A stretch of 64,000 bases of DNA from Tenrec ecaudatus (taxonomy: Eukaryota; Chordata; Mammalia; Afrosoricida; Tenrecidae): contig NC_134545.1 in the NCBI RefSeq assembly GCF_050624435.1, forward strand, positions 85,712,063 to 85,776,062. The letters run 5' to 3'. A program made the position numbers and the translations under genes. Shown in pieces: positions 29,401 through 40,644 of the stretch; within the stretch, counting starts at the first letter, position 1; every line of letters starts with the position of its first letter. Under the pieces are notes generated by a model. It had not been told where the DNA came from and did not search any database. It worked only from the letters and a program-made list of their open reading frames with translations.

Positions 29401-31315
29401 TTTCACCTGCCCTCCCCACTCCCTCATTCACCTCCCCACCACCTCCCCAGGCTAGCAAGAAGAACCTGAACCTCCAGGGGTAGGCCTGCGGGTGGGGGAG
29501 GGGCATGGGAGAAGGTGGGAGGAGGAGAAAAAGGGCTGGAGGGGATGGTTTCTGCTCTGAAGGAAAGCCTCCGCACTCTAGGGACCTCTGCTAGATGCAG
29601 CCACCACGGACCTTCACAGCCACACCTGGCATCATTTCATGCCGTCACCCAGTAATCATGGGCTACACCTGCACAGGCACTAAGCAGACAGGGAAGCAAG
29701 GCACAGGAAGGCATGGGCTCCTGCCCTCATGAATATCTACTGAGCGTCAACTATGCCCCTCGCATGTCCTTGGGCTGAGGAGGCGGCGGCATTCAGAATC
29801 TGCTAGTAAGGACACAAACCCACTGCTCTGCTGGAAACCAATGGGGCAATTTCATCGACACGGGGGACGGGGGACAGAGGGGTGCTGAGAGAGAGTGGCT
29901 CAAGGAGGTACCTCTGAAGACTCGGAGGCTGGGAAGGAAGAGAGTGGGGAAGGGTGTTTGAGTTAGAAGGAACAGCAAGGACGAAGGGCCCAAGGCAGCG
30001 GCTTACAAGAAACAGAATGGGGTCCCTATGGTTGGAGCTGAGAAGGGTGTGCAGAGCAGATGTGTTTGACAAGGGACATATTCATGCCACTGGGGTGGGA
30101 GGAAGTGAGCGGAGGGTTAGAGGAGGCTTCCTGGAGGAAGTGAGGAAACAGAGGGAGGGATGAGGAGGGCTCTGGAAGCTAACCTGAGGCTGGAAGACAG
30201 GCATGGGCGAAACAGCAGAGGATGGTCACCAAACAGGCCTGGGGGGGGGGTGGGCGTGCGTAGAGTGGATCTCCTGGAGGTCACAGCCCTGTGACTGCTC
30301 GAGAGAAAGTGCAGAGCCACACACCTGAGGGCTCAAAGTCAGGGCTGATGGGTACAGTGGCATGGGGGGCGTGGAGAGAAGGGGACATATGCCATGCTAC
30401 TGCCATTCTCTGTCTCCCAACAGCGCCGCCCCTGGCTGGGGGCACCCCTGCAGGTGGGACTGGTGGGCTTCTGGTAAGTGTATTGGGACTCAGAGCGCCT
30501 GTTCTGTGGTGGGCTTGGGTGGGGGATTGTTGTGCTCAAGATGTTTATACGTATTGAGCTCATGGGTGCCCTGAATGCCTGGTGGTAGGTGTGCTCTGTG
30601 TGTTTAGGGGGTGGTGCTCCCCATCCTTGACGATCATGGTGTCTAGTTGAGGGGGTTCAAATCTCCATATTCAAGAGACATCACAGACATGATCTCTCAG
30701 CATCAGATCCATTTAATTTCTGATTGCCACTTTCTGATGAGGGGGCCTTTGGGTCCAGGCCCCAGAGACTATTCTCCTTTGCCAGAGCAAAATGTCTGAT
30801 CCTTCCAGTTTTACTCCACCTCCATCTACTGGGGCTGTCCCCAAGGCTGCAGGGAGGGAGCCCCCTTAAGCCAAAGCTTCACCAGTCTCTCCAACTGTCT
30901 CCTCCCTCAGCCTGGTCTTTGCCACCCCCCTGTGCTGTGCCCTGTTCCCTCAGAAGAGGTAAGTGACACCCCGGGGTGGGTGGGTTCTGGTCAGATATCT
31001 ACTTATCAGGACCCACTGTCCGTGAGGGTCTTCTGCATTTCCTGAGAGGAGGACTGGCACGGCTGATTCTGAGAGTTGGGGAAGGTGGCAGTGAGTCAGC
31101 CCTGCTAGCAAAGAAGGAGAAAACTCATCAGGCTGGCCATCTAAAAGGAGGGGCAGCCGCTTAGCCTGAGAGGGCTGGGTTCAGGGGACACTCAAGTGGC
31201 CTTGCTGTTCTGTTGCAGCTCCATCCATGTGAGCAGGCTGGAGCCGGACCTGCGAGCTCAGATCCATGAGCAAACCCCCAGCATCCAAGTGGTTTTCTAC
31301 AACAAGGGGCTTTGA
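26448..31315 (+). CDS. SFXN3: SFXN3, sideroflexin-3
   Basis: Coding exons are 26451-26611, 27263-27433, 27737-27835, 28196-28271, 28419-28504, 28930-29057, 29252-29301, 30424-30473, 30911-30958 and 31219-31315. They total 966 nt and 321 residues, the same length as human. The first coding exon begins at 26448 with three UTR bases. The protein opens [15 protein letters not shown] and carries the sideroflexin signature HPDTGE at residues 79-84, followed by several hydrophobic membrane segments and the C-terminus VVFYNKGL. Sideroflexins sit in the inner mitochondrial membrane; SFXN3 is a paralogue of the serine importer SFXN1 and can share its role in one-carbon metabolism. That function is from the family. 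The intron after exon 27263-27433 must start with GC to keep the frame. At the exon 27835/28196 junction the codon reads Gly where human has Arg as I recall it (TVGQLGTAY). Confidence 0.96.
26709..26765. repeat. Short minisatellite, about 3 x 17 bp
   Basis: Three tandem copies of a 17-bp unit (CTCTCCTGAACCATCCC-like) lie in the first SFXN3 intron after the coding start, the first with one change. Confidence 0.85.
28638..28834 (+). mobile_element. SPIN-like hAT transposon, copy 3
   Basis: The left end is CAGTTCTCAACCTGTGGG (a few bases short of the usual end) and the right end GGTTGAGAACCACTG. Between them are GTTGTGACCCCTTTGGAGG, CATAACAGTAGCAAC and TCACCACACAGGAGAAACTG. It is in the SFXN3 intron between exons 5 and 6. 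I see no convincing target duplication. Confidence 0.85.
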
Positions 31316-32535
31316 GGGAGGGCTGGCCTTAACACCCTCCTTAACCTCCTTGGGTGGCTGCTGGAGTGGGGCTTAGCCATCTCCGACCCTTCTCTGGCTG
31401 CCTGGCACTGGGTAAGGGGCTGTGGAGGGAATTCTGAGAACAGCAATACGTTAGGCCCAAAGCAGTGCTCCCATAACCCCCCTCTCTCCACTCTGGTACC
31501 GATGAGCAGAGTCAGATAACCACTTCCTCTGTGCATGCATGTGTATGTATGTGTGGTCCTGGGGTGTTGTGAGATCCCCTTTTCCCCCACTTGCCAGCTA
31601 GCCAGCTTGTAGCACTGTCTTTCCTAAACTGTTCTAGTCACCTTCCCGACTGCCCTCCACACTCTCCACAGACACTGGGGGACACTAGCCAGCCAAAGTC
31701 AGTCTAGATTCTGATTCATGGCTTCCAAAGCTGACTCAGGAACGGGGCTGGCCAGTGAAGACATGTTAGGATCATGGAGGCAGGGGGTGTATACATCCCC
31801 ACATCCTGAAATCTATTCACTTCTCTCCTCTCTTCTCCCACTCCTCTCCCCTCCCAGAACAAAGATGGTCCAGAATCCTCTCTTGCCCTCATCATCTCCC
31901 CTACTCCCCAGTATGAACATCACACAATCCTAGGAGCCTTGGTCTGCTCTGACACCATAATCTCCCATCGAAATCCTGCACTCCCACCCCCACCCCCAAC
32001 TCAAAAGCCACAAAGGCTGTGCTGGCACTCCCTTCTATGAGCTCTCAGCAGACCCTCTTCCAGAGGGACGCAGCTTGGGCGCGGTGCTTGAACCCCAGGA
32101 GTAGCTGAGTGATTGTAACTAGAACACTTAACTAGCCCCAAGGGTGCCCTCCTCATTCAGGGACTTTTGTGCGCCGTTGACCTATGTGAGTCATTCAGCA
32201 AAACTCCCTCCTATTGCCTTCTCATTCTTATGGCTTGGCTCTGCCCCTACCCCCAACCCACCCTGGAAAAGAGGAAGGGCCTGGGCCCAGATGCCGGGTC
32301 CAAATGAAAGGTGGGTGTGGTGATGGAACTGGTGGTGCCAGGCTCAGCATGAAGAGAGAAAAGGACTTTGGCTCTGACTCCCATGACCTCTGATTGAAGG
32401 TGTTAGTGGGACAGGTGTGTAGGGCCCCCATGGGACTCTCTGAGAACATTTTCTTGCCCTTCCAATCACTCTCCACCAATGATGACAGCTATGATGCCAG
32501 TGTTACTCAATAAACCATAAAGCATCCAAACTTTG
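31316..32535 (+). other. SFXN3: SFXN3 3'UTR with poly(A) signal
   Basis: About 1.2 kb from the TGA at 31313-31315 to AATAAA at 32509-32514. A downstream T-rich stretch sits near 32530. No inserted repeat is seen. Confidence 0.7.
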
Positions 32536-32657
32536 ATCTTCATTTGATTCCCTGACCTAAATACCCAGGAAGAGGACTGTGGCCTAGCTGCTTCTCCCTA
32601 CAAAATCTGCCAGGCCTTAAGCTTCTCCCTCTCTACTCTTGTAGGAGCCTCGATCTC

Positions 32658-32671
32658 CCAGCAGAGGGCGA
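32658..32671 (+). promoter_or_regulatory. CTCF-type motif
   Basis: CCAGCAGAGGGCGA fits the CTCF core at 13 of 14 positions, about 140 bp past the SFXN3 poly(A) signal. It is a motif match only. Confidence 0.4.
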
Positions 32672-32749
32672 TCTAAGATTAGAAAATCAGTTCTATCAGC
32701 TCCTGTTGTGTCCTAACGCCCAAACCCCTACCACTTCCCCTGTAAAACA

Positions 32750-33048
32750 GAGTAGAGCTGTCTGTCCCTGTTGAGTTTGTAAGGCTGTAAATCTTTATGA
32801 AAGTAGACTGCCTCATCTTTCTTCCATGAAGTGGCTGGTGAGGCCCAACCACTGACCTGAGTCCCACATCCTTTACTAAAGTAAAACCATCCACTGCCAT
32901 CAAGTGGATTACAACCCAAGGATTTCCACGGATGTAAATCTTTATTGAGCAGATAGCGTCATCTTTCTCCTGTCGAATGGATGGTGGTTTTGAACAGCTA
33001 ATCTTGCAGTAATGCAACATGAAACCACTACACCACCTGGGTTCCCAT
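32750..33048 (-). repeat. Two tandem antisense AfroSINE copies
   Basis: The first, 32750-32883 (AATCTTTATGAAAGTAGACT, CCATGAAGTGGCTGGTGAGG), is followed by a fuller second, 32884-33048 (CACTGCCATCAAGTGGATTA, GATGGTGGTTTTGAACAGC, AACCACTACACCACC). Confidence 0.75.
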
Positions 33049-33805
33049 GAATGGTCCCCAGAATAGTCTATTAAATTGACCTGTGGGTCACTCACTCTTC
33101 TTTGGGTATGTAAAAGTTTCCTTGCACAGAAAGGGAGCACCATCATCTATTATTCATTGAACCCCCGTGTATGATGTCACTCAGTGGTGTCAATCTCAAT
33201 AAAGCCAGGTGCTATAAACCTACTGTCTCTTCTGATCTTCACCACAACGGCAGGGAATCTGGGCAGATGTGCATTCTCAGCAAAGAAGCATGCTTAGAGA
33301 CACTGAGAAGTTGCCCTCACTTACACAACCAGGAGGTGATGGGCCCAGGACTCAGCTGAGGTCTTTGTGACTGGAGTTACTGTGTACTGCTTCCTCCTCA
33401 TTAGGCATCCTGTCTAGTGCCAGACAAACTGGAGGCAATAGACACCCTGGTCCCTTTGACATCCCAGGATAGCTCCTCCCTGGGCCCAGGTGGTTTGCCA
33501 GCCAACAAAATGGATAGGTCCACAGGTGTATCTAGCCCTTTTCCCAACTTGAGGGTTTTATAGCTGAAGGAATAAGCAAAGAATGTCATTCTTGTTTAAG
33601 TATGGGAGAACACCAAGATCATTCAATGTAGCTCCAATTCCATCCCATTCTGCCAATCTAGACTGGCACTTCCCTCCCAGCTGGCAGAGGCCCTCCATTC
33701 TTTCTTGAAGCCACTTTTGGCAGTGATAGTTTTGCCTTTGATGATCCTTTTGAAAAAGAATACATGCACATAGATATGTATCCTTTATATAGATAGATGT
33801 ATATA

Positions 33806-33985
33806 GGCCCTGGAGCTATAGTGGTTACACACTCTGCTGCAATTTCCATGGTTAATAGTTCAAAACCACCTGCAGCTTCATGGAAGAAAGACTAGACTTT
33901 CTACTCCCATAAACAGTTACAGCCTCGGAAACATTGACGGGTAGCGACGAGTCAGCATTGGCAGTGAGGCAATGAGTTTGGTTTA
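33806..33985 (+). repeat. AfroSINE, sense
   Basis: The head is GGAGCTATAGTGGTTACACA with AATAGTTCAAAACCACC. Then GTTACAGCCTCGGAAAC and the tail GGTAGCGACGAGTCAGCATT, GGCAGTGAGGCAATGAG, TTTGGTTTA. Confidence 0.8.
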
Positions 33986-34640
33986 TTGTGTATATGTGTG
34001 TGGTGAAAAATTACCCATCAACTTAGGTTTCCATCTAATAGTTTTTGTACAACTTGCTCAATGATATTGGTTAATAGTCCACTATGTGACAACGTTCTCA
34101 TGATTTCTGTTCCGGTGTCCCATTTCCGGCCATCTAGTTTTCCTGACCCTTACTCTCTCATCTTTGCTTTAGAGCAGGGGTGCCAGACTGGTGGCCCACG
34201 GGCTGCCAGTTTGACCCCTTTGCTTTAGCGTAATTATGGACCATCTGGTCTCATAGCGGTGCTTCTTTAAACGGAGCTCAGTACTCATGGGATATACACA
34301 CGCATACTTGTATATAGATCTCCAATCTGTTATTAGCAAAAGAAGTGAATTCGGGAGAGTTTGGGTTCAGGGTTAAAGAGTATCGCAGGGAGTCCTCTAG
34401 CTTCAACTGGTCCAGGAATCTTGGACTGTTTTCTTTCCCTTTCTCAGAATTTAAGTTCTGTTCCACATTTCCCGCCCACTCTTTCCAGATACTCTCTTAA
34501 GCTCCATCCATCGTGGTTTTCATCAGAACAGTCCGCAGTGGTACCTGGGCACCATCTCTCGCTTCTGATTTCAAGGTTTTATTGCAAAAAGCTATGTCAT
34601 AGAAACCCACTTGGAAGTGAGGTACAAGAACCTCTGTAAA
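33986..34640 (-). repeat. Old L1-like 3'UTR, antisense
   Basis: It resembles the complement of an afrotherian L1 3' end: GGTGAAAAATTACCCATC, GTCCCATTTCCGGCCATC, CACCATCTCTCGCTTCTG. It is more decayed than the similar copy at 53440-54335. It contains a 46-bp insertion at 34173-34218. Confidence 0.45.
34173..34218. mobile_element. Tiny MITE-like insertion
   Basis: 46 bp (CAGGGGTGCCAGACTGG ... CTGCCAGTTTGACCCC) lie between two exact copies of TTTGCTTTAG at 34163-34172 and 34219-34228. The ends are imperfect inverted repeats of hAT type (CAGGGGT). It sits in the old L1-like repeat. Confidence 0.55.
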
Positions 34641-34649
34641 ACAAAGCCC

Positions 34650-35090
34650 CTCCAAACTGTCATAACAGAAATATCGGAGCCCTGCAGGCAGTAGAAACCA
34701 TATGAGAGGAGTGGTCAGTCCTCCACTGGGTCTCTTAGAGTGCTTCCCTGTCTGCTTTCCGTCCTAACTTCTCAAACACACCCGAAGAGTTCATTGCGGC
34801 CACTTTACAGGCTCTCTGGGGGCAAACCCTAGCCAGCTATGTCTTCCAGACTGCCTCTCGCAGGCTTCATTTTTTCCGCATAAGTCAGCCTTTGGAAGGA
34901 AGGGGCAGGCCTTTCTCGCTGCCCGGTTCTTGGGCAGGCCTCCTCTCTCCCTCCCTCCCTCCCACTGCTCGGACTTCAAGAGCTTTTACTTCTGGCCTTG
35001 GCTCTCCTCCCAGGTTCTCCCCCATGCCTGGCCCAATCTGCCCCATTCTTAACACCAGAAAGACCACAGCCCTTCCCCCCTCCGCCCCCT
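34650..35090. other. Unique intergenic sequence
   Basis: I see no gene or clear repeat. It leads into the CpG-rich block that starts near 35100. Confidence 0.4.
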
Positions 35091-35099
35091 TGCTCCAAT

Positions 35100-35600
35100 G
35101 AAAGTGATCGCTTGAGCCTGGAGCGCTAGCTCGATCGGGCCGTGGGGAGGGGCCCACGTGGGCATAATCTGCTCCTTCCTTCCCTGGGCCACTAGGACTG
35201 GTGAGGCCCCGATTCGGACAGCTGGGATCCCAGGGGGTCCCTGTAGCTAAACGGTAGTCTAGCGGACAGGTGGTGGGCTCGCAATCAGAGTTAAGCCACA
35301 CCTCCTCACCGTCAAGCCTGTCAGTCACAGATACTTTGAGCCCCTGTGCTGTCAGTCATAGGCGGGCCACGCCTCAGGAAAGAGCCAATCCGATGCCGAG
35401 TCCCGCCCCTGTCCTGGCAGCTGTCAATCAAGGCTAGGCTCCGCCTCCTCAGGCCTTGGTTTTTGGGCTGCCGCTAGGCGTCCTGGTATCTGTCCCTTTC
35501 TGAGCGCACAGCCCACTCGCTTATTTGCTCCAAGGGTCTCTGGGTCCCTGGACCGCGAGGTCCTCCAACGCCACTTCCTCTGTTTCCGTTTGGAAACCTA
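35100..35600. promoter_or_regulatory. Orphan CpG-rich, CCAAT-bearing block
   Basis: GC-rich sequence with GC boxes (TCCCGCCCCTG, GGCTCCGCCTCC), a CCAAT box (GAGCCAATCC) and repeated CTGTCAGTCA / CTGTCAATCA strings that also fit PBX/TALE sites. It looks like a TATA-less promoter or enhancer, but I can attach no recognised gene to it. The nearest open frame (from 35590) has no recognisable protein. Confidence 0.45.
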
Positions 35601-37200
35601 CACATTCCCCACCGCCCTCCCTGTGACTTCCTGCCCGGAAATCCGCGAGGTTTTCCAGGAATCACGGGAGGTCTCTCCTGCAGGTTCCCAAGATTGGTCC
35701 TTTTTTAGTGTCTGTAGAGGCCTGGTGACTCTGCCGCCCGGCCCGCCCGTTCCATCAGCCCCCTGCCCTCACCCCACCCTTACATCCAGTTGGTCAGGAA
35801 ACAACTCTACCAAGAGTTGGGGAGAGATGGACAGAATAGCTACCTTCCCACCTGCAGGAACACAGCCTCCGCCCTTTCACGCCACTTTATCGACCTGCTC
35901 ACACCTTGCTGGAATCTCCAGGTGTCCTGTTGTGGGAGACATCATTTTGGTAGGCACTATGGAGCAATCTTGGCCCAGTGACATCATTCCCCACAAAAGG
36001 GAGCTTCCTGGACGAATCCCTACCCTATTCAGAGAAGGGGCATGCCCTACTCTCTGCCAGAGAGCCATTGGCAGCCCCAGGTCCCTGCCTTCCCTGTCCA
36101 GTCGTCCAGACCAGAGAGGGTTTGCGATTGAATTATGACCAGGAGAAAGTAGGGGGGCAGTTTTCCAGACACACACAGATGGGCACTCCCACCACCATAC
36201 AGTAGGAAAACGAGCCCCATGCCCCTGAGAAGCATCTTCCAAATAAAGGGCCTGTTCACAGGGCGAGAGCTTGCTGTTTTCATCTATCAGTCAACCCTCC
36301 CAAAGAGAAAAACCAAACACACTACCCTCGAATTGATCATCCTCAATCAATAGAAGAGTTAAGAAAGGAGGAATGGAAATGAGAAATAGGGAGGACATGG
36401 GAGAAGCAATTTCACACTGTGGAAATTGTAATCAATGACATGAAAAAATGTATATGAGCTGCTAAATGAAAAACTAGTGTGTTCTGTAAGCTGTCGCCTA
36501 ACTAATAAGCTTTTTCTCCCTCCCCCAAGGAAAGGTTAGGTATTTCTTTGGACCTACGATTCTGGTTGGGGCGGGTAGAATAGAAAATTATTCCATGAAT
36601 GGATGGTGTTTGGGACCCTGCCCTGGATGCAGGAAGAAATGAAGGAATCTGGCTGGGTTAGTTGGCCTCCCGCCTTCCCTCTGCAAATTCGCCAGGTACT
36701 GTGCCTTTGTAGGACATTTGCTCTTATTGGATTCTTAATAATTCCTTCTGGAAGCTTGGACTTCATTTCAGTGATCCAGGGTCGTTCACAGTGGGATCAA
36801 TTAGTGTGTTAGAGCGCCCCTAGGGACCAGGGGTGGTGGCTGTGGCTCGGCAGCGGGAGCTGAGCGGGCAGGGCTGTCTCCGAAGGTCAGCTGCCACGAG
36901 AGGAGGCGGGCTGAGGGCAGAGAGCCCTCTCCCCTCCAGGCTCTGCTCTACAGGCCCTGCGATCCCCAGCGACTCGCCCCACAATGAACCCCCATTAGGC
37001 CCTGCTGGGTCCGTTGGACAAGAAGGTGTGCCAGCCTACCACCCCTCCCCCACGCCCTAGAAATCTGGGGACTGTGGAGGGGGATGTGGGTCCCTGATGC
37101 CCCGTGCAGGTCCACGCCCCTCCCTCCATCCCTGACACCGGCATCCCCTGGTGACTGACAGGGCGCCGTCCCGACGCGTAGGCGGCAGAACTCGAGGGTC
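35601..37200. other. Unique intergenic sequence, no gene recognised
   Basis: Largely repeat-free. 36830-37200 is CpG-rich. Open frames here are short and unsupported. Confidence 0.4.
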
Positions 37201-37214
37201 CCTAGCTCCCCAGC

Positions 37215-37425
37215 TCATACATTAAAGATGTGGAGGCGCCGGCACTACGGTGCCACAAACGTGAAGACAAATTTTTAATCCCGAGCAAGAAGATGCCGGG
37301 AGATGGGGCGCGCAGGAGAAAAATGAATTAGGTTTTTATTATGTGTTTTATTATGCTGTAATTGAACCGGATTAGCTGAGAAGATATTTCTGTTGCCTCT
37401 GGAGGCAGATCGGGCGGGAGCGGGA
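37215..37425. promoter_or_regulatory. Candidate conserved non-coding enhancer A
   Basis: An AT-rich island in GC-rich surroundings. It contains AATTTTTAATCCCGAG, AAAATGAATTAGGTTTTTA, TTTTATTATGCTGTAATTG and CGGATTAGCTGAG, thus several homeodomain (TAATTR, TTTTAT) and one OTX/PITX-like (GGATTA) site. No repeat family fits. Enhancer function is inferred. Confidence 0.5.
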
Positions 37426-37949
37426 GGCTGACTGCCAGGGAGAGGCCTGGAAAGCCTAAGACCCTGGGTTCCGGGGGTCCCCCCACCCCCTGCAGCAGGT
37501 CCCAAGGGAGGGCTGAGCCTTGCCCACAGTCTCAGCCAGTGGTTTGGGACTGGATGGGAAGCGGGGTGGTGGTGGTGGAGGTGACAGTCTTTGGAGAGAT
37601 GAGGCAGGGTTAGTGACAAGTCCCACTAGTGTAAGCGGGGAGATAGGGACAGGCGTAGGTAGGTGTTGGCTTGGGGAACTCACCAGCCTACCCTGATGGG
37701 AAACCGAGTCCCAGAACGGGCTCCTTGGCCTGAATTCCTAGCACACACTTTGTACCTGGTCCTTGGGCTCTCAGGAATGTCCCCCCAACTCCAGACCCAG
37801 CACTACTCGCCTGCCAACAGCGTCCCCAGGTGCCCTCCACCCCCAAAGGGCAGCCAGGTGAGTCCTGGGACTGTGGATGACTGCTGGGTGGGCAGGCTGG
37901 CGGTTTGGTCCTTTCAGCCCGGGATTGCCCTCAAGGTGGCCCCTCAGAG

Positions 37950-38165
37950 CCCCCAGGCCGCCGTGCGCGGCTTCATTAAGGGCCGGGCTGCCGCCAGTGA
38001 GAGCCGCGTGGCTCACCTGCAGCAGCGCCCCTCGCGTTCCACGGGGGACCGGCTCCTGGCGGTGATGAAGAGGCCCATTAGCCGCTTCTACCTTTAGGGC
38101 GGACTGGGCTGCTCTCCCCACCTCCCAATTAGGACATTAGAAACTGTCAACCAAGATTAATAGTT
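37950..38165. promoter_or_regulatory. Candidate conserved non-coding enhancer B
   Basis: It contains CTTCATTAAGG, GCCCATTAGCC, CCAATTAGGACATTAG and CAAGATTAATAGTTG, five ATTA/TAAT cores within 190 bp in otherwise GC-rich sequence. A plus-strand open frame ends here (stop at 38095-38097). I recognise no protein in it. Confidence 0.45.
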
Positions 38166-39479
38166 GCCCCGCTCCGGGGCAGGGAGAGGAGCCCAGATTC
38201 AGGGCTGCGCCGCTCGCTCTGCACGGGCCAGGCGGGAGGCGCCTGCTCCTGTCCTGGGCCTCAGTAGCACCCAGGCGCACAGGGCAGCCCAGAAGCCAGA
38301 ACATAGTGCGTGCTCGCGCCTGAGCGTGCTCCAAGGCACGTCAGGGCTTGGGAAGTCTGGGAGGAAGCCCCCTCATCCACCCTCCTGACCACAGGCTGGG
38401 TTTCAGGAGCTCCGACCTGATAGGAGGGCTGGCCATCACTTTCTTGGAGAGACTTCCGTGGTCCCCTCTCCCCCAAGTCAGTCTCTCCTCTTACTTCCTC
38501 TCTTTGCTGTCTATCAAGTATGGTTTGTGAGATTATGTATCATTGGGGGGTGGCTCCACTGGGCTCTGGGCCCCCGGAGAAGGGGACCATAATTTGCTCC
38601 TACCGGTCTCTCAGAGCTAGTGTAGTTGACCTTGACCACGAGTTGAATGAAGTCAGTGAGGCAACAGGTCTGCTCCCGGTGCTGTCACTGGGACATCTGT
38701 GGCTCCGTGAGAGGCCCTGAGGCCAGCGCCCCTTCTCGGGGGAGCACCTGCACTCTCCCCAGTAACTCAGCCCACTTGGAACCGTCCATTAAGTCCGTGA
38801 TTAGTACTTCCCGCCTTCCCCCCCCCCCCAGGCCAGAAGCTCATGGAGGGCAGACCAGACCTGGACACACAGCGCCATCCATCCGCAGCTGGCTGCCAGG
38901 AGTTGGGAGCTTCTTGGAACAGACTGAGTGTCTCCCTGGGGTCAAGCGCCTGGGGGCTCTTCCAGCCCCTTCTTCTGAGCCCTTGGGGGTCTGGAGAGGC
39001 AGAGGGGCTAGAAGCAAACTAATCCAACAGGCACCAAGTAACCTTCCTCCCTAGCACACGGTGACTTTTCTCTAAAGGGTATGCAAGGAGCCCCCTTCTG
39101 GAGTCTGAGGTCTCCAAGCCTTGCAAGAGGCCCCAGGCATCTGCGAAGTGGACTCCCTCCCCTCTTTGTCACCAGGGCAACTCCTGGCCATCTAATCCCA
39201 ATTCTGATTCTCCTCCTTGGACATAGAAATCAGGGAAACCCCCTCCTTCTAGGCCTCAAAGGGTTGGTTGGATCAGGGAACGATTGTGATTTAGGAGTAG
39301 CCAAATGGACGAGTCAGAAGTGTGACAGAGAGTGGGTTCTGAGCGCTCCCTCTGCCCCCTCACCCCTGACCCCGGGTGTCACCTCTCTAGACCCCACTTC
39401 CTCCACAGGAGAGGGGGCGGGCCTGGGTTTGGGGAATGGGGCAAGCGATCAATACACCGCTGGGTTTGGATGACCGCAG

Positions 39480-39625
39480 GCTTTCACCTTGCAGATAATG
39501 GGGTGAGCAGCGGTAAAATCTCCCCGACCGCGCGGGCTCCCCCGGCCTTAATGAGATAATCAATACTTGTTCTCGGCTTAATTTCCATCTAATTGCTCTT
39601 TAACGACGCCGGATAATGGGCCGCC
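39480..39625. promoter_or_regulatory. Candidate conserved non-coding enhancer C
   Basis: A dense block of homeodomain-type cores: CAGATAATGGGG, CCTTAATGAGATAATCAAT, GGCTTAATTTCC, CATCTAATTGC and GGATAATGGG, flanked by CG-rich sequence. No repeat family fits. Confidence 0.5.
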
Positions 39626-40173
39626 TCCCGTGAGGAGGGAGCTGGCTGGGAATCCGACCGGCCGCGGACTCCCGTCCTCCTCCCCCACCCCCTGTGGGTG
39701 GGCTGCCCTCGCGCAGGTGGGCTGGGGCTCCCGCCGCCCCCGCGCCCTGCTGGTGGGGTTCTCGGCCCCGCCAGGGGCTGCTCCAGGCCTTGGATGCGGG
39801 ATTCCGCGAAGGCGGCCAGTTGTTTCGGGCTGCTGGCCACCCACCTGACTGGGTGAAGGGCTTCAGCACAAGGCTTTCCACGGTTCCCTTCTCCCTGCTG
39901 CGCGGCCTGGCGCTAAGCTGGCCCAGGTCTCGGGAGTCGCCGTGCTTCTGGGGTTACCGAGGGTCCTGATCCCCTGTAAAGCAGATGACTTGCCCCTTGC
40001 AGAGGAAACCGGTCAGGCACGGAGAGTCAGAGTGCGAAGGCGGTGAGGGCACCCCTAGGCCCACGCTGCTCTTCAGCTGAGAGAGCCACACCCTCAGCCT
40101 GGGAGCGAGATTGCTGGAGGTACCTGCAGTTCCCATATCATCTTTGACTTTTCCCATTTCCCTTCTCACTAGG

Positions 40174-40392
40174 AAGCCCTAGGGGCAATGTAGTGTTGGT
40201 CTGCAAGGTCAGCATTTCGGAACCACCAGTGGCTCCAAGAGAGAAAGATGAGGTTTTCAACTCAGAAAGATTTCGCGGTGGGGGGGGGATAGTCAGAAAT
40301 TTTTACAGCCTCAAATTATCTACAGGGACAGTTCTTCTGTGTCCCATGGGGTCACTTGGGACAGAGTAACCTTGATGGCAGTGAGTTTTTCC
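40174..40392 (+). repeat. AfroSINE, sense
   Basis: It reads GGGCAATGTAGTGTTGGTC, CAGCATTTCGGAACCACC, GAGAGAAAGATGAGG and the tail CCCATGGGGTCACTTGGGAC, CTTGATGGCAGTGAGTTTTT. Confidence 0.8.
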
Positions 40393-40644
40393 CCCTAGCA
40401 CTCGCAGGTGCCCATGGTCCCCGAGGCTTCTGAACGAGGGAAGGGGGGCGTGAGGGGGGGAGGAGGGAGTTGCCCTGTCCTCCAGGCCACCCCCCAACCC
40501 CAATCTCTTGCTCTCTGGGCACACACTCCCCTACATTTATTTCTACCATTTGGCTGCTCGCTGTGACAGCTTTGACTGCACCAGGGCCCAGCTGCAGCCC
40601 TGCTCAGCAGTAGAGCATGGTCAGGCTGACAGGGAGCGACTGAA

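Noticed and set aside
29451-29479. Mini-exon in the SFXN3 intron between CAG and a GTAGGC donor
   Set aside because: It would insert about ten residues not known in any sideroflexin, and the frame closes correctly without it.
35590-36138. 182-codon open frame on the plus strand
   Set aside because: No recognisable domain, biased composition, no splice partners. It follows from CpG-rich sequence with few stops.
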